A stretch of DNA of 64,000 nt from Pseudonocardia sp. ICBG1293. Its GTDB lineage: Bacteria > Actinomycetota > Actinomycetes > Mycobacteriales > Pseudonocardiaceae. Position 1 is the stretch's first letter, and each line of letters begins with the position of its first letter. Positions 47,656 through 56,457 of the stretch are shown here, piece after piece. The notes beneath the pieces are model-generated. The model had not been told where the DNA came from. It ran no database searches and saw only the letters and a program-made list of their open reading frames with translations. The stretch spans positions 372,001 through 436,000 of the forward strand of contig NZ_JAHLEL010000014.1 in NCBI RefSeq assembly GCF_020131355.1, in the 5' to 3' direction. The position numbers and the translations under genes were made by a program.

Positions 47656-49782
47656 GTGGCGCGAGGAGGCAGGCCCCGGACCGGGGCTCGCCAGAGCACC
47701 CCCCAGCGACGTCGCCGCCCGCGCGGCAACGACGTGATGTCGGTGCTGACCGGGGCCGCCCGCGAGGTGCGGACGGCCCTGCGGACCGGCCGGGTCACCC
47801 CGGCCACCCGCACGAAGTTCCAGACCGTGGCGCTGCTGCTGCGCGACGAACGGGCCCGGGTCCGCGAGCGCCACGACGACGGGAAGCGGGCCGAGACCCT
47901 CCAGCGCCTCGACGAGATCGCGAAGGCGCTGGCGATGGACGCGGTCCGCGACGCGGGCCTGCTCGCGCTGCTCGCCGACGACGCCGTCGTCTCCGACTCG
48001 GCGCGCGCGCTGAAGCGGGAGCTGCTGCGGTCGGCCGGCATCGAGGTGGACGAGCCCGAGCCCGAACCGGAGCCCGTCGAGGTCCCGCTGGTCCCGGCCA
48101 AGCCGCAGGTCGTTCCGCAGTCCGTGGTCGCCCGGCAGATGGCCAACCCGTTCCTCGGCCCCGACTTCTCCGCGGCCCCGCCGAGCGGCCCGCGCCCGAC
48201 ACCGCTGACCGGTTGGGAGCTGCTCGGCCCGCTGCTGCGCTCCTTCGAGCGCGCCGGGGCCGGTGCGCCGGCCTGCATGGAGCTGCCCGAGCCGTCGACC
48301 CGGCCGGTCCCGGGCGGGCGGGAGCTCATGGCGCACCAGGCGAAGCTCGTCGCCGCCGCCGAGAACGGGCACCGCACCTTCCTGCTGGCCGACGAGCCCG
48401 GCCTGGGCAAGACCGCGCAGGCGCTGCGCGCCGCCGAGGCCGCGAACGCCTACCCGCTGCTGGTCGTCGTGCCGAACGTGGTCAAGACGAACTGGGTGCG
48501 TGAGGCGGCGCTGTGGGCGCCGCGCCGCGCGGCGACCGCGATCCAGGGCAACGGCGACTCCGTCGACGGGTTCGCCGACATCGTCGTCGTCAACTACGAG
48601 GTGCTCGACCGGCACATCGGCTGGCTGGGCGACTTCGGGTTCCGCGGGATGGTCGTCGACGAGGCGCACTTCATCAAGAACCGGACCTCGCAGCGGTCCC
48701 GGCACGTGCTGGAGATCGCGGAGAAGATCCGGGCGTCCGTCCCGCGGCCGCTGCTCATGGCGCTGACCGGGACCCCGCTGATCAACGACGTCGAGGACTT
48801 CCTGGCCATCTGGCAGTTCCTCGGCTGGATCGACGCGACCAAGCCCCGCGCCCAGCTGCTCGACGCGCTGACCGCGACCGGGATGACCCCGGCCGACGGG
48901 CTGTTCGAGCGCGCCGCCCGCCAGTGCGTGGTCGACATGGGCATCGTGCGCCGCCGCAAGATCGACGTGGCCGCGGACATCCCGGCCCGGCGCATCGCCG
49001 ACCTGCCCGTCGAGATCGACGGTCCGACCGGCCGGTCCATCCGCGCCGCCGAGCGGGCGCTCGCCCGCCGGATGGTGGCCCGCTACACCGCCGCGCTCGC
49101 CGCACGCCGGTCCGGCCCGCCGGTCGAGGGGATCGACCACGGCCTGGTCCGCGACGTCGCGGGCTGGGAGCAGAAGGACGCCGCGGAGGCGGGCTCCGGG
49201 GACAACGTGTTCACGATGATGCGCCGCCTCGGCCGCGCCAAGGCCGGTCTGGCCGCGGACTACGCGGTGCAGATCGCGCGCAGTGCGGGCAAGGTCGTGT
49301 TCTTCGCCAAGCACGTGGACGTCATGGACGCCGCCGAGCAGACCTTCGCCAAGCAGGGCGTGCGGTACTCCTCGATCCGGGGCGACCAGACACCCTCGGT
49401 GCGCCAGCGCAACATCGACGCGTTCGTGAACGACCCGGGCGTCGCGGTCGCGGTGTGCTCGCTCACCGCGGCGGGGGTCGGGCTGAACCTGCAGGTCGCG
49501 TCGAACATCGTGCTGGCCGAGCTGTCCTGGACGGCGGCCGAGCAGACCCAGGCGATCGACCGCAGCCACCGGATCGGTCAGTCCGAACCGGTGACCGCGT
49601 GGCGGATCCTCGCCGCGCAGACGATCGACGCGCGGATCGCGAACCTGATCGACGCCAAGGCCGGCCTCGCGGCGGCGGCGCTCGACGGCGCCGACGACGT
49701 GTCCGGCTCCTCGGCCGACGTGCAGCGCGAAGCGCTGGTCGCGCTGCTCACCGAGGCGCTGGAGGCCGACCTGGCGGCGTGA
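47656..49782 (+). CDS. SNF2-family DEAD/DEAH helicase-like ATPase
   Basis: 708-aa superfamily 2 ATPase from GTG 47656 (CAGGAGCA upstream). A basic N-terminus (RRRRPRG) and an Ala/Arg-rich region precede the motor. Walker A is LLADEPGLGKTAQALR (about residues 245-260), motif II is VVDEAHFIKN (DEAH), motif III is LMALTGTPLINDVEDF. The second RecA domain has SSIRGDQTPSVRQRNIDAF and the SNF2 motif VI QAIDRSHRIGQSEPV. It would translocate on DNA and remodel protein-DNA complexes or DNA structure. No restriction or defence partner lies beside it. A 12-bp hairpin follows the stop. Confidence 0.9.
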   Translation: MARGGRPRTGARQSTPQRRRRPRGNDVMSVLTGAAREVRTALRTGRVTPATRTKFQTVALLLRDERARVRERHDDGKRAETLQRLDEIAKALAMDAVRDAGLLALLADDAVVSDSARALKRELLRSAGIEVDEPEPEPEPVEVPLVPAKPQVVPQSVVARQMANPFLGPDFSAAPPSGPRPTPLTGWELLGPLLRSFERAGAGAPACMELPEPSTRPVPGGRELMAHQAKLVAAAENGHRTFLLADEPGLGKTAQALRAAEAANAYPLLVVVPNVVKTNWVREAALWAPRRAATAIQGNGDSVDGFADIVVVNYEVLDRHIGWLGDFGFRGMVVDEAHFIKNRTSQRSRHVLEIAEKIRASVPRPLLMALTGTPLINDVEDFLAIWQFLGWIDATKPRAQLLDALTATGMTPADGLFERAARQCVVDMGIVRRRKIDVAADIPARRIADLPVEIDGPTGRSIRAAERALARRMVARYTAALAARRSGPPVEGIDHGLVRDVAGWEQKDAAEAGSGDNVFTMMRRLGRAKAGLAADYAVQIARSAGKVVFFAKHVDVMDAAEQTFAKQGVRYSSIRGDQTPSVRQRNIDAFVNDPGVAVAVCSLTAAGVGLNLQVASNIVLAELSWTAAEQTQAIDRSHRIGQSEPVTAWRILAAQTIDARIANLIDAKAGLAAAALDGADDVSGSSADVQREALVALLTEALEADLAA

Positions 49783-49793
49783 GCGGCCGGATC

Positions 49794-49821
49794 GGGTGGC
49801 GGGGCGGCAGCCCCGCCACCC
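49794..49821. terminator. Bidirectional terminator between helicase and S9 peptidase genes
   Basis: Perfect 12-bp stem GGGTGGCGGGGC / GCCCCGCCACCC with the loop GGCA, starting 12 bases after the helicase stop and 13 bases before the end of the convergent peptidase gene. Position and stem strength fit a shared terminator. Confidence 0.88.
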
Positions 49822-49833
49822 GGGCCCACGGGT

Positions 49834-51750
49834 TCAGGCGTCGCCGCCCAGGTGCTCACCGAAGTGTCGCTCCATCGCCCGGAACAGCCGGATCCGGTTC
49901 TCCGGGTTGACGAAGCCGTGGCCCTCGTCGGCGGCCAGCAGGTACTCCACCGGCACCCCGCGCTCGCGCAGCGACGCGACGATGTTGTCCGACTCGGCCT
50001 GGACCACCCGGGCGTCGTTGGCGCCCTGGGCGACCAGCAGCGGCGTGCGGATCCGGTCGACCATGGTGATCGGGGAACGGGCGGCGAGGTCGGTCGCCTG
50101 CTCCGGCACGTCCGGGTCGCCTGCGTAGCGGTACCAGGCGTTGACCTGGTAGGGCCGCACGAAGGGGGGCAGCGTGCGCATGAAGTTGGCGAGGTCGGAG
50201 ATGCCCACGTAGTCGACGGCGGCGGCGAAGCGGTCCGGGGTGACGGTCACGCCCACCAGGGCGGCGTAGCCGCCGTAGGAGCCGCCGTAGATGCCGATCC
50301 GGTCGGGATCGGCCCAGCCCTGCGCGACCGCCCAGTCGCAGGCGTCGAGCAGGTCGTCGTGCATCGCCCCGGCGAGCTCCCCGATCGCCGCGGTGAGGTG
50401 CCGGCGTCCGTAGCCGGTGGAGCCGCGGAAGTTGACCTGCAGCACCGCGTACCCGCGGTTGGCGAGGAACTGCACCTCCGGGTCGTGGCCCCAGGTGTCG
50501 TGCGCCCACGGCCCGCCGTGCACGACCAGGACCAGCGGTAGCCGCTCGGCGGCCGGGTCGTGGCGCTCCGCGCCCACGGGCAGCGTCAGGAACCCGTGCA
50601 GCGGCAGGCCGTCGCGGGCGGTGAACGAGACGGCCTCCATCGGCGCCAGGTCGGCCGGGTCGAGCTGCGGGTGGGCACGGAACAGCTCCCGGCTCTCCCC
50701 CGTGGCGTGGTCGTAGAGCCGGTACACGCCCGGCTCGCGGTCGTGGGTGTAGCCGGCGATCCAGAGCCGCCCGGACTCGTCGGAGGAGACCGACTCCAGC
50801 ACGCCGTCGGACAGCGCGGACAGCGCCTCGTACACCGGTGCGAAGTCCGGGTCGAGGACCTCCAGGTGCGGCCGGTCCCCCACGTACCGGGCGGCGATCA
50901 GCTCGCCGGTGGCGCGGTCGGTGAGCAGCGTCTGCGGTAGGCCGGGTCCGAGCAGTCCCAGCGTGTCCAGACTCGTCCCGTCCACCGCGGACACCACGGT
51001 CTCCTCGCCGGTCTCCCGGTCGATCCGCACGAGCCGCAGGTCGTCGGAGTCCTGGTAGAGCCCCAGCAGCAGGCCGGTGCCGTCGGGGGTGACCATCTGC
51101 GGGTACACGCCGACCGGGTGCTCCGGACCGCCGACGGTGCGCAGCAGGCGCCGCCCGCCGTCCGGGTCGACCGCGGAGAACTCGTAGTCACCGGCCTCGG
51201 TCATCACCGAGTGGAACGCCGGGCGGCCCTCGCGGTCGGTCAGCCAGGTCTCGCGCACCCCGGGCTGGGGCAGTTCGAGCGTGGTCCGCCCGGTCGCGAG
51301 ATCGACCCGGAACAGGTCGATCGACATCGGGTCCGGGTTCATCGACACGAGCACGGTGCCCGGTCGCTCGTGCGCGGGCTCGACGCCGAACACCCGCGAG
51401 CCCGGCGCCATCGGTGTCAGGTCGACGGCCGGCCGGTCGGGGGCGTCGAGGTCGACCCGGAACAGGTGCCAGTCCTCGTTGCCGTCGGTGTCCTGCTCGT
51501 AGAGCATCCAGCGCGGGTCGCCGGTCCAGTGGTAGCGGGAGATCCCGCGGCGGGTGTCGTGGGTGACCGGGACGGCCTCGGCGTGGCTCTCGTCGACCCC
51601 ACGGACCCAGAGGTTGCGCCGCCCGCGGTGCGGCGCCAGGTAGGCCAGGCGCGTCCCGTCCGGCGACAGCGACGGCCCGGCGAACTCCGGGTCGGCGAAG
51701 AAGGTCTCCAGCGCGATACGGGCGCGGCTGCGGGTGGGTGCCTGGGTCAT
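49834..51750 (-). CDS. S9-family prolyl oligopeptidase-like peptidase
   Basis: 638-aa serine peptidase, probably cytosolic since no signal peptide is seen. The N-terminal beta-propeller contains repeated blades such as LSPDGTRLAYLAPH and ISRYHWTGDPRWMLYEQD. The C-terminal alpha/beta hydrolase domain has the nucleophile Ser in IYGGSYGGYAAL (G-x-S-x-G-G, about 495), Asp in VAQGANDARV (about 580) and His in ADEGHGFVNPEN (about 612). It would cleave short peptides or N-blocked peptides. Start ATG 51750 follows GAGGAGGTACCG. Divergent from the flavin monooxygenase gene across a long palindrome. Confidence 0.92.
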   Translation of the reverse strand: MTQAPTRSRARIALETFFADPEFAGPSLSPDGTRLAYLAPHRGRRNLWVRGVDESHAEAVPVTHDTRRGISRYHWTGDPRWMLYEQDTDGNEDWHLFRVDLDAPDRPAVDLTPMAPGSRVFGVEPAHERPGTVLVSMNPDPMSIDLFRVDLATGRTTLELPQPGVRETWLTDREGRPAFHSVMTEAGDYEFSAVDPDGGRRLLRTVGGPEHPVGVYPQMVTPDGTGLLLGLYQDSDDLRLVRIDRETGEETVVSAVDGTSLDTLGLLGPGLPQTLLTDRATGELIAARYVGDRPHLEVLDPDFAPVYEALSALSDGVLESVSSDESGRLWIAGYTHDREPGVYRLYDHATGESRELFRAHPQLDPADLAPMEAVSFTARDGLPLHGFLTLPVGAERHDPAAERLPLVLVVHGGPWAHDTWGHDPEVQFLANRGYAVLQVNFRGSTGYGRRHLTAAIGELAGAMHDDLLDACDWAVAQGWADPDRIGIYGGSYGGYAALVGVTVTPDRFAAAVDYVGISDLANFMRTLPPFVRPYQVNAWYRYAGDPDVPEQATDLAARSPITMVDRIRTPLLVAQGANDARVVQAESDNIVASLRERGVPVEYLLAADEGHGFVNPENRIRLFRAMERHFGEHLGGDA

Positions 51751-51818
51751 CGGTACCTCCTCGGCGAGCCGGGGACCGTCCCCGGTGCAGGGCTCCATGT
51801 CACCGTCGGCCGTCGCGG

Positions 51819-51862
51819 CACGCCCCGGTCCTCGTGACCGGGGTCACGAGGACCGGGGCGTG
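51819..51862. repeat. 44-bp near-perfect palindrome in a divergent spacer
   Basis: Two 21-bp arms (51819-51839, starting CACGCCCCGGTCC; 51842-51862, ending GGACCGGGGCGTG) are fully complementary around a 2-base centre (GG). This is far longer than a normal regulator site. It lies between the divergent starts at 51750 and 51954 and not at a gene end. Confidence 0.85.
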
Positions 51863-51953
51863 TCAGGGGCGTGCGTGCGGCACGCGTGCCCCGTACCAGT
51901 GGCCGGTCGCAGGCTCGGGGCACGACCTCGACGACGGGAAGAAGGCGATCGGT

Positions 51954-53468
51954 GTGGACGACGTGGTGATCGTGGGAGCGGGCCCGGTCGGGCTGCTGCT
52001 CGCCTGCGAGCTGGGGCTCGCCGGCTGCTCGGTGACGGTGCTCGAACGCGGGCCCGACGGCGGGAACCCGTGGCGGGGTGTGCCGCTGGGCATGCGCGGG
52101 CTCGACGCGGGCTCGCTGGAGACCTTCCACCGGCGGGGGCTGCTGCCGTCGCTGCGGGCGGCGGTGGGCGCGGCCGACGCCGACGACGGCGGCGGTCCCG
52201 ACGTGGCGACGCCGGCGCGGGCCGGGCACTTCGCCGGGATCATGCTGGGCGGGGTCGAGCTCGACGAGGCCGCGCTGCCGCCCCGGCTGCCCACCCCGGC
52301 CGCCGGATGGCTGATGGTCCACCTCGCCGACGTCGAGCGGGTCCTCGCCCGCCGCGCGGGCGAGCTCGGGGTGCGGGTGCTGCGCGACACCCCGGGCACC
52401 GCCCTCGACCGGACCGACGACGGCGTCCTCGTCCACAGCGGCGACCGGGGGTTCCCGGCGCGCTGGGTGGTCGGCTGCGACGGCGGTCGCAGCACCGTCC
52501 GGCGCCTCGCCGGGTTCGACTTCGTGGGCACCGAGCCGCAGTTCACCGGCTACGTGCTGCACGCCCGCGTCGACGACCTGGACAAGCTCGACCCCGGCTT
52601 CACCCTCACCCCCCAGGGCATGTACCTGCGGATGCCCACCGACGGCCACCTCGGGATCATGGACTTCGACGGCGGGGCGTTCGACCGCTCGCACCCGCCG
52701 ACGGCCGGGCACCTGCAGGAGGTGCTGCGCCGGGTCTCCGGCACCGACGTGACGCTGCTGGAGGTGTGGAACGCCTCCAGCTTCACCGACCGGGCCATGC
52801 AGGCCACGACGTACCGGCGGGGACGGGTGCTGCTCGCCGGCGACGCCGCGCACATCCACTCCCCGCTGGGCGGCCAGGGGCTCAACTCCGGCGTGGCCGA
52901 CGCGCTCAACCTGGGCTGGAAGCTGGCGGCGACGGTGCGGGGCAGCGCCCCGGAGGACCTGCTCGACACCTACGACCGCGAGCGGCACCCGGTCGCGGCG
53001 GGGGTGCTCGACTGGTCGCGGGCCCAGGTGGCGTTCATCCGGCCCGGCCCGCAGGCCGCCGCCCTGCAGTCGGTGGTGCGCGACCTGCTCACCACCCCCG
53101 ACGGCGCCCGGCAGGTGTACCTGCGGACCTCCGGTGCGGGCGTCCGCCACGACCTCGGCGACGACCACCCGATGGTCGGCCGGGTCGCGCCCGAGTTCCG
53201 CCTCGCCGACGGGACGCTGCTCGGCGAGCTGATGTCCACCGGCAGCGGCGTGCTGCTCGACCCCCGGGCCGACCCCGCGCTCGGGGCCGCCGCACAGGGC
53301 TGGTCCGACCGGATCCGCCGGGTCACCGCAGAGGTGCGCGACGACCTCGGCACGGGCACCGTGCTGGTGCGACCGGACGGCGTCGTGGCCTGGGTGGGCG
53401 GTGAGCGGCCCGATCCCGCGACGTTCGGGCGGGCGGCCCGCCGCTGGTTCGGGCAGCCGTCCGCGTGA
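51954..53468 (+). CDS. FAD-dependent aromatic monooxygenase (PheA/TfdB-like)
   Basis: 504-aa group A flavin hydroxylase. Dinucleotide motif DVVIVGAGPVGLLLACELGL (about residues 3-22), the NAD(P)H/FAD motif VVGCDGGRSTVRRLAG (DG, about 160-175) and the second FAD motif RVLLAGDAAHIHSPLGGQGL (about 292-311), followed by NSGVADALNLGWKLA. The C-terminal thioredoxin-like domain of the family is present (FRLADGTLLGELM, then GTVLVRPDGVVAWVG). Such enzymes hydroxylate phenols or polyketide aromatics. Start GTG 51954 has GAAGAAGG upstream; nearby in-frame GTGs are alternatives. Ends at a strong hairpin. Confidence 0.88.
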   Translation: MDDVVIVGAGPVGLLLACELGLAGCSVTVLERGPDGGNPWRGVPLGMRGLDAGSLETFHRRGLLPSLRAAVGAADADDGGGPDVATPARAGHFAGIMLGGVELDEAALPPRLPTPAAGWLMVHLADVERVLARRAGELGVRVLRDTPGTALDRTDDGVLVHSGDRGFPARWVVGCDGGRSTVRRLAGFDFVGTEPQFTGYVLHARVDDLDKLDPGFTLTPQGMYLRMPTDGHLGIMDFDGGAFDRSHPPTAGHLQEVLRRVSGTDVTLLEVWNASSFTDRAMQATTYRRGRVLLAGDAAHIHSPLGGQGLNSGVADALNLGWKLAATVRGSAPEDLLDTYDRERHPVAAGVLDWSRAQVAFIRPGPQAAALQSVVRDLLTTPDGARQVYLRTSGAGVRHDLGDDHPMVGRVAPEFRLADGTLLGELMSTGSGVLLDPRADPALGAAAQGWSDRIRRVTAEVRDDLGTGTVLVRPDGVVAWVGGERPDPATFGRAARRWFGQPSA

Positions 53469-53474
53469 TCGGAC

Positions 53475-53507
53475 GCGTGCCCCGGCGGACGGACCGCCGG
53501 GGCACGC
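53475..53507. terminator. Bidirectional terminator after the monooxygenase gene
   Basis: Perfect 14-bp stem GCGTGCCCCGGCGG / CCGCCGGGGCACGC with the loop ACGGA, lying in the 44-bp gap between two convergent genes. Confidence 0.88.
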
Positions 53508-53512
53508 CCGGC

Positions 53513-54169
53513 TCAGGTGCCGACGCCGTCGAGCAGCCAGTGGTAGCGCAGCCGCAACGCGCGTTCGGTGCTGGCCAGGGCGGCGAGGAGAGCGAGCGCG
53601 ACGTTGAGCCAGATCGGCAGCTGGACCGGGGACTCGAACACCCCGACCGCCGCCGCGACCGGCGGGATCCGGCTGAGCGGCTCCAGCAGCTGCAGCAGGT
53701 TCAGGCCGACGCCGACGACCAGCGCCACCACCGACACGACACCGAGCACGCGGCCCAGCGACGGGTGCCCGCGCTCCAGGCGGGCCCGGCGGCCCTCCGC
53801 CGAGCGCGGGTCCGGGACGAGCTGCCGGACCGCACCGCCGGCGGTGACGTACCGGCAGCGTTTCACCCCGAACGCGCTCGTCGCGACCTCGATCGCACCA
53901 CCCTCGACCGGGACGACGGCCGGCACCCGCGACGACGCGTGGTGCCGCCCGTCGCGGTACACCTGCGCGACGACCTGCCCGGTCTCCCCGCTGCCCTGGT
54001 GGCGCACGTCGACGGAGTACCGCACCGGGCGACCGTCGGCCCCGGCCAGGTCCAGGTGCAGCAGCGCGCGCCCCAGGAACATCTGCCACCAGCGGAACGG
54101 CGGGAGCGGACTGCCGTCGCCCGGCCGCACCCGTCGGACGGCGCGGTGTCGTCGCCACTCGGTCAGCAT
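53513..54169 (-). CDS. Hypothetical protein with two C-terminal membrane spans
   Basis: 218 aa. The N-terminal 130 residues are soluble and include a strand-rich part (LLHLDLAGADGRPVRYSVDV, then GQVVAQVYRDGRHHASSRVP). Two membrane spans follow (about residues 140-160, VLGVVSVVALVVGVGLNLLQ, and 183-202, LPIWLNVALALLAALAS). I recognise no domain. Divergent from a TetR gene with two palindromes between them, so it is probably the regulator's target. Its function is unknown. Confidence 0.72.
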   Translation of the reverse strand: MLTEWRRHRAVRRVRPGDGSPLPPFRWWQMFLGRALLHLDLAGADGRPVRYSVDVRHQGSGETGQVVAQVYRDGRHHASSRVPAVVPVEGGAIEVATSAFGVKRCRYVTAGGAVRQLVPDPRSAEGRRARLERGHPSLGRVLGVVSVVALVVGVGLNLLQLLEPLSRIPPVAAAVGVFESPVQLPIWLNVALALLAALASTERALRLRYHWLLDGVGT

Positions 54170-54192
54170 CGGGTCCCCCGCTCGTGAGCCAC

Positions 54193-54249
54193 GACCAACA
54201 CACTGTGTTGGTCCATGGGCCGGGACACTAGCACGGCGTACTAGTACGC
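54193..54249. promoter_or_regulatory. Two palindromic operators between TetR and its neighbour
   Basis: Operator 1 at 54193-54213 has perfect 10-bp arms GACCAACACA / TGTGTTGGTC around one central base. Operator 2 at 54236-54249 is the perfect 14-bp palindrome GCGTACTAGTACGC, ending 7 bases before the tetR start. The two sequences are not related, so they may bind different proteins. The first is placed to control the leftward gene and the second the tetR gene. Confidence 0.75.
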
Positions 54250-54256
54250 TGCCGGT

Positions 54257-54880
54257 GTGGACGAGGGGCAACGCCGGGAGCTGAGCAGCCGGAACAAGGT
54301 ACTCCTGGCCGCGATGGAGCTGTTCGGCCAGGACCCGGGCGGCCGGCTGAGCGTGCGCGCCGTCGCCGCACGGGCCGGGGTCAGCACGGGCTCGCTGCGG
54401 CACCATTTCCCGACCCAGCGGGCCCTGCAGGACGAGGTGCTGACCCGCGTCTACGACCTCGTCGTCCCCGACGGCGCCATCCACGACACCTCGGTACCGG
54501 CGCGGGACCGCCTCGCCGACTGTCTGCGCGAGGTCCTGTCCCGCACCGGGGTCGGGGACCAGGCACGCCGGTCCCTGCAGGTCGCCGTCGAGACGTTCGT
54601 CGCGCCGGAGCCGACCGAGCAGAACCGGGCCGCCTACCTGGCCATCGAGCGCGAGATGCAGCGCCGCGTCGAGTACTGGCTGACGACCCTGGTCGAGCAG
54701 GGCGCACTCGCGCCGGGCGACACCACGCGACGGGCACGGTTCCTGACCACCGTGGTCAACGGGCTCACCCTGGAGCGGGCGCTGCCCGCCGCCGACCCGG
54801 TCCTGCGCGCCGAGACCGAGACCCTCCGGCTGGCCGTGGACGCGGTGCTGGGCGACGCGCCGGGTCACGGCCGGGACTGA
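54257..54880 (+). CDS. TetR-family transcriptional regulator
   Basis: 207-aa regulator from GTG 54257. The helix-turn-helix is in the N-terminal 60 residues (LSVRAVAARAGVSTGSLRHH, about 30-49, then FPTQRALQDEVL). The rest is a helical ligand/dimer domain. It is followed 29 bp later by a convergent hydrolase gene and is divergent from the two-span membrane protein. It probably represses itself and that gene through the palindromes in between. Ligand unknown. Confidence 0.9.
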   Translation: MDEGQRRELSSRNKVLLAAMELFGQDPGGRLSVRAVAARAGVSTGSLRHHFPTQRALQDEVLTRVYDLVVPDGAIHDTSVPARDRLADCLREVLSRTGVGDQARRSLQVAVETFVAPEPTEQNRAAYLAIEREMQRRVEYWLTTLVEQGALAPGDTTRRARFLTTVVNGLTLERALPAADPVLRAETETLRLAVDAVLGDAPGHGRD

Positions 54881-54909
54881 CCCCGCACCCGACGGGCCGG
54901 TCGCCGGGC

Positions 54910-55776
54910 TCAGCCCGGGATCCGGCCCAGGAACCGGCGCACGTGCCCGGCGACGACGTCGAGGTGGCTCTCCAGCAGGAAGTGGCCGCCGTCCACCAGG
55001 TGGACCTCCACGTCGTCGGCGTCGCGGGCGAACGCCCGGGCCCCGTCCGGGCCGAAGATCTCGTCGCCCCGGCCCCACACCGCCAGCACCGGCGTCCCGC
55101 CGGCGCGCAGGAACTCGTGCAGGCGCGGGTAGAGCGCGCGGTTGGTCCGGTAGTCGGCGAACAGCGCGAGCTGGATCTCGGCGTTGCCCGGCCGGGACAC
55201 GAGCGCGTGGTCGCGGTGCCAGGTGTCCGGGTCGACGGTGTCCGGGTCGGGCACCCCGTGCAGGTACTGCCACCGGATGGCGTCGAGTCCCAGCGCCGCC
55301 CGGACGGCGGGTTCGGTGTCCGGACCGGGCGCGTCGCCGTAGGCCCAGACGTCGGCCCAGAACGTGTCGACGAAGCCGTCCTCGTAGCCGTTGCCGTTCT
55401 GGGTGACCATCCCGGTGATCCGCTCCGGATGGGCGAGCGCGAGCCGCCAGCCGATCGGTGCGCCGTAGTCCTGCACGTAGAGGGCGTAGCGGTCGACACC
55501 GAGGTGCTCGAGCAACGCGTCGGTGAGCGAGGCCAGCGCGTCGAAGGTGTAGTCGAACTCCGCCACCGACGGAGCGGCGGAGTGGCCGAACCCGAGGTGG
55601 TCCGGCGCGATGACGTGGTGGTCGACGGCCAGCAGCGGGATCAGCCCGCGGAACATCGAGGAGCTGGTCGGGTAGCCGTGCAGCAGGACGATCGTGGGCG
55701 CGCCGGCCGGGCCGGCCTCCCGGTAGAAGATCTCCTGCCCGCCGACGGTCGCGGTCCGGTGGTGGACGAGCGGCAT
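54910..55776 (-). CDS. Alpha/beta hydrolase (haloalkane dehalogenase/epoxide hydrolase-like)
   Basis: 288-aa hydrolase. Oxyanion-hole motif VLLHGYPTSSSMFRGL (about 29-44), nucleophile Asp in LYVQDYGAPIGWRLA (about 101, Asp instead of Ser), acid Asp in VWGRGDEIFGPDGA and catalytic His in VDGGHFLLESH. Asp as nucleophile points to dehalogenases or epoxide hydrolases and not esterases. The real substrate is unknown. ATG 55776 has GAAGGAG 8 bases upstream; a more distant ATG (55791) lacks this. Divergent from the CGNR regulator, which may control it. Confidence 0.88.
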   Translation of the reverse strand: MPLVHHRTATVGGQEIFYREAGPAGAPTIVLLHGYPTSSSMFRGLIPLLAVDHHVIAPDHLGFGHSAAPSVAEFDYTFDALASLTDALLEHLGVDRYALYVQDYGAPIGWRLALAHPERITGMVTQNGNGYEDGFVDTFWADVWAYGDAPGPDTEPAVRAALGLDAIRWQYLHGVPDPDTVDPDTWHRDHALVSRPGNAEIQLALFADYRTNRALYPRLHEFLRAGGTPVLAVWGRGDEIFGPDGARAFARDADDVEVHLVDGGHFLLESHLDVVAGHVRRFLGRIPG

Positions 55777-55870
55777 GACTAACTCCTTCAATCATTTGAT
55801 GTGGTTAGACACTCATCGGAGCACGGCGGTGTGTAACCTGTCACCGACGCCGATGCGGTTAGGAGTTGCC

Positions 55871-56353
55871 GTGGACCTGCTGCTGGACCTGCTGAACAGC
55901 AGACCCGTGGTCGACGGTGGGGAACGCGACGCCCTCCACGACCCCGCCGGCGGGAGCCGCTGGGCGCGCGAGCACGGCGGTGACGGCGGCGCGCAGGAGC
56001 TGGCGGCACTGCGCGAGGTCCGCGACGCGCTGACCCGGGTCGTGCGGGAGGGGGCGGACCCGGCGGTCACCCTGGGCCCGTTCCTCGACGACGTGCACCG
56101 GGTGCCGCAGCTGATCGGTGGCCGCCTGACCTGGCGGACCGTCGCCCCCGACCACGCCCGGCTCGCCGTCGAGGCGGTCCTGGCCTGGGCCGCCGTCGAG
56201 GAGGAGCAGCCCGGCCGGCTCCGCCCCTGCGCGAACGGGACGTGCCGGCTGTTCCTGCTCGACCGCAGCCGGGCGAACCGGGCGCGCTGGTGCTCGATGG
56301 CGGCCTGCGGGAACCGGGCCAAGGCACGCCGGCACTACGAGCGGACCCGCTGA
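55871..56353 (+). CDS. CGNR zinc-finger transcriptional regulator
   Basis: 160-aa protein from GTG 55871 (VDLLLDLLNSRPVVDGGER), chosen for TAGGAG 6 bases upstream; ATG 55853 is an in-frame alternative. N-terminal ABATE-type stress domain, C-terminal CGNR zinc finger: CANGTCRLFLLDRS (two Cys) followed by RWCSMAACGNRAKARRHY (two Cys and the CGNR signature). These proteins bind DNA, often next to the gene they control. Here the divergent hydrolase gene is the natural candidate. Confidence 0.85.
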   Translation: MDLLLDLLNSRPVVDGGERDALHDPAGGSRWAREHGGDGGAQELAALREVRDALTRVVREGADPAVTLGPFLDDVHRVPQLIGGRLTWRTVAPDHARLAVEAVLAWAAVEEEQPGRLRPCANGTCRLFLLDRSRANRARWCSMAACGNRAKARRHYERTR

Positions 56354-56457
56354 GCAGCGCTGCGCCCCGTTTCCGAACCGGATCCCGCGGGACGGAAGAG
56401 GATGCGCCTCCGGTTCGTTGGACCCGGTGTCACCGTGTCGATCCGTGAGGTGCTGTC

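Noticed and set aside
47656..49782. The SNF2 helicase as part of a defence system (DISARM-like or similar)
   Set aside because: Neighbours are an amidohydrolase and an S9 peptidase. There is no methylase, nuclease or other defence partner, and the gene is bounded by its own leader and terminator.
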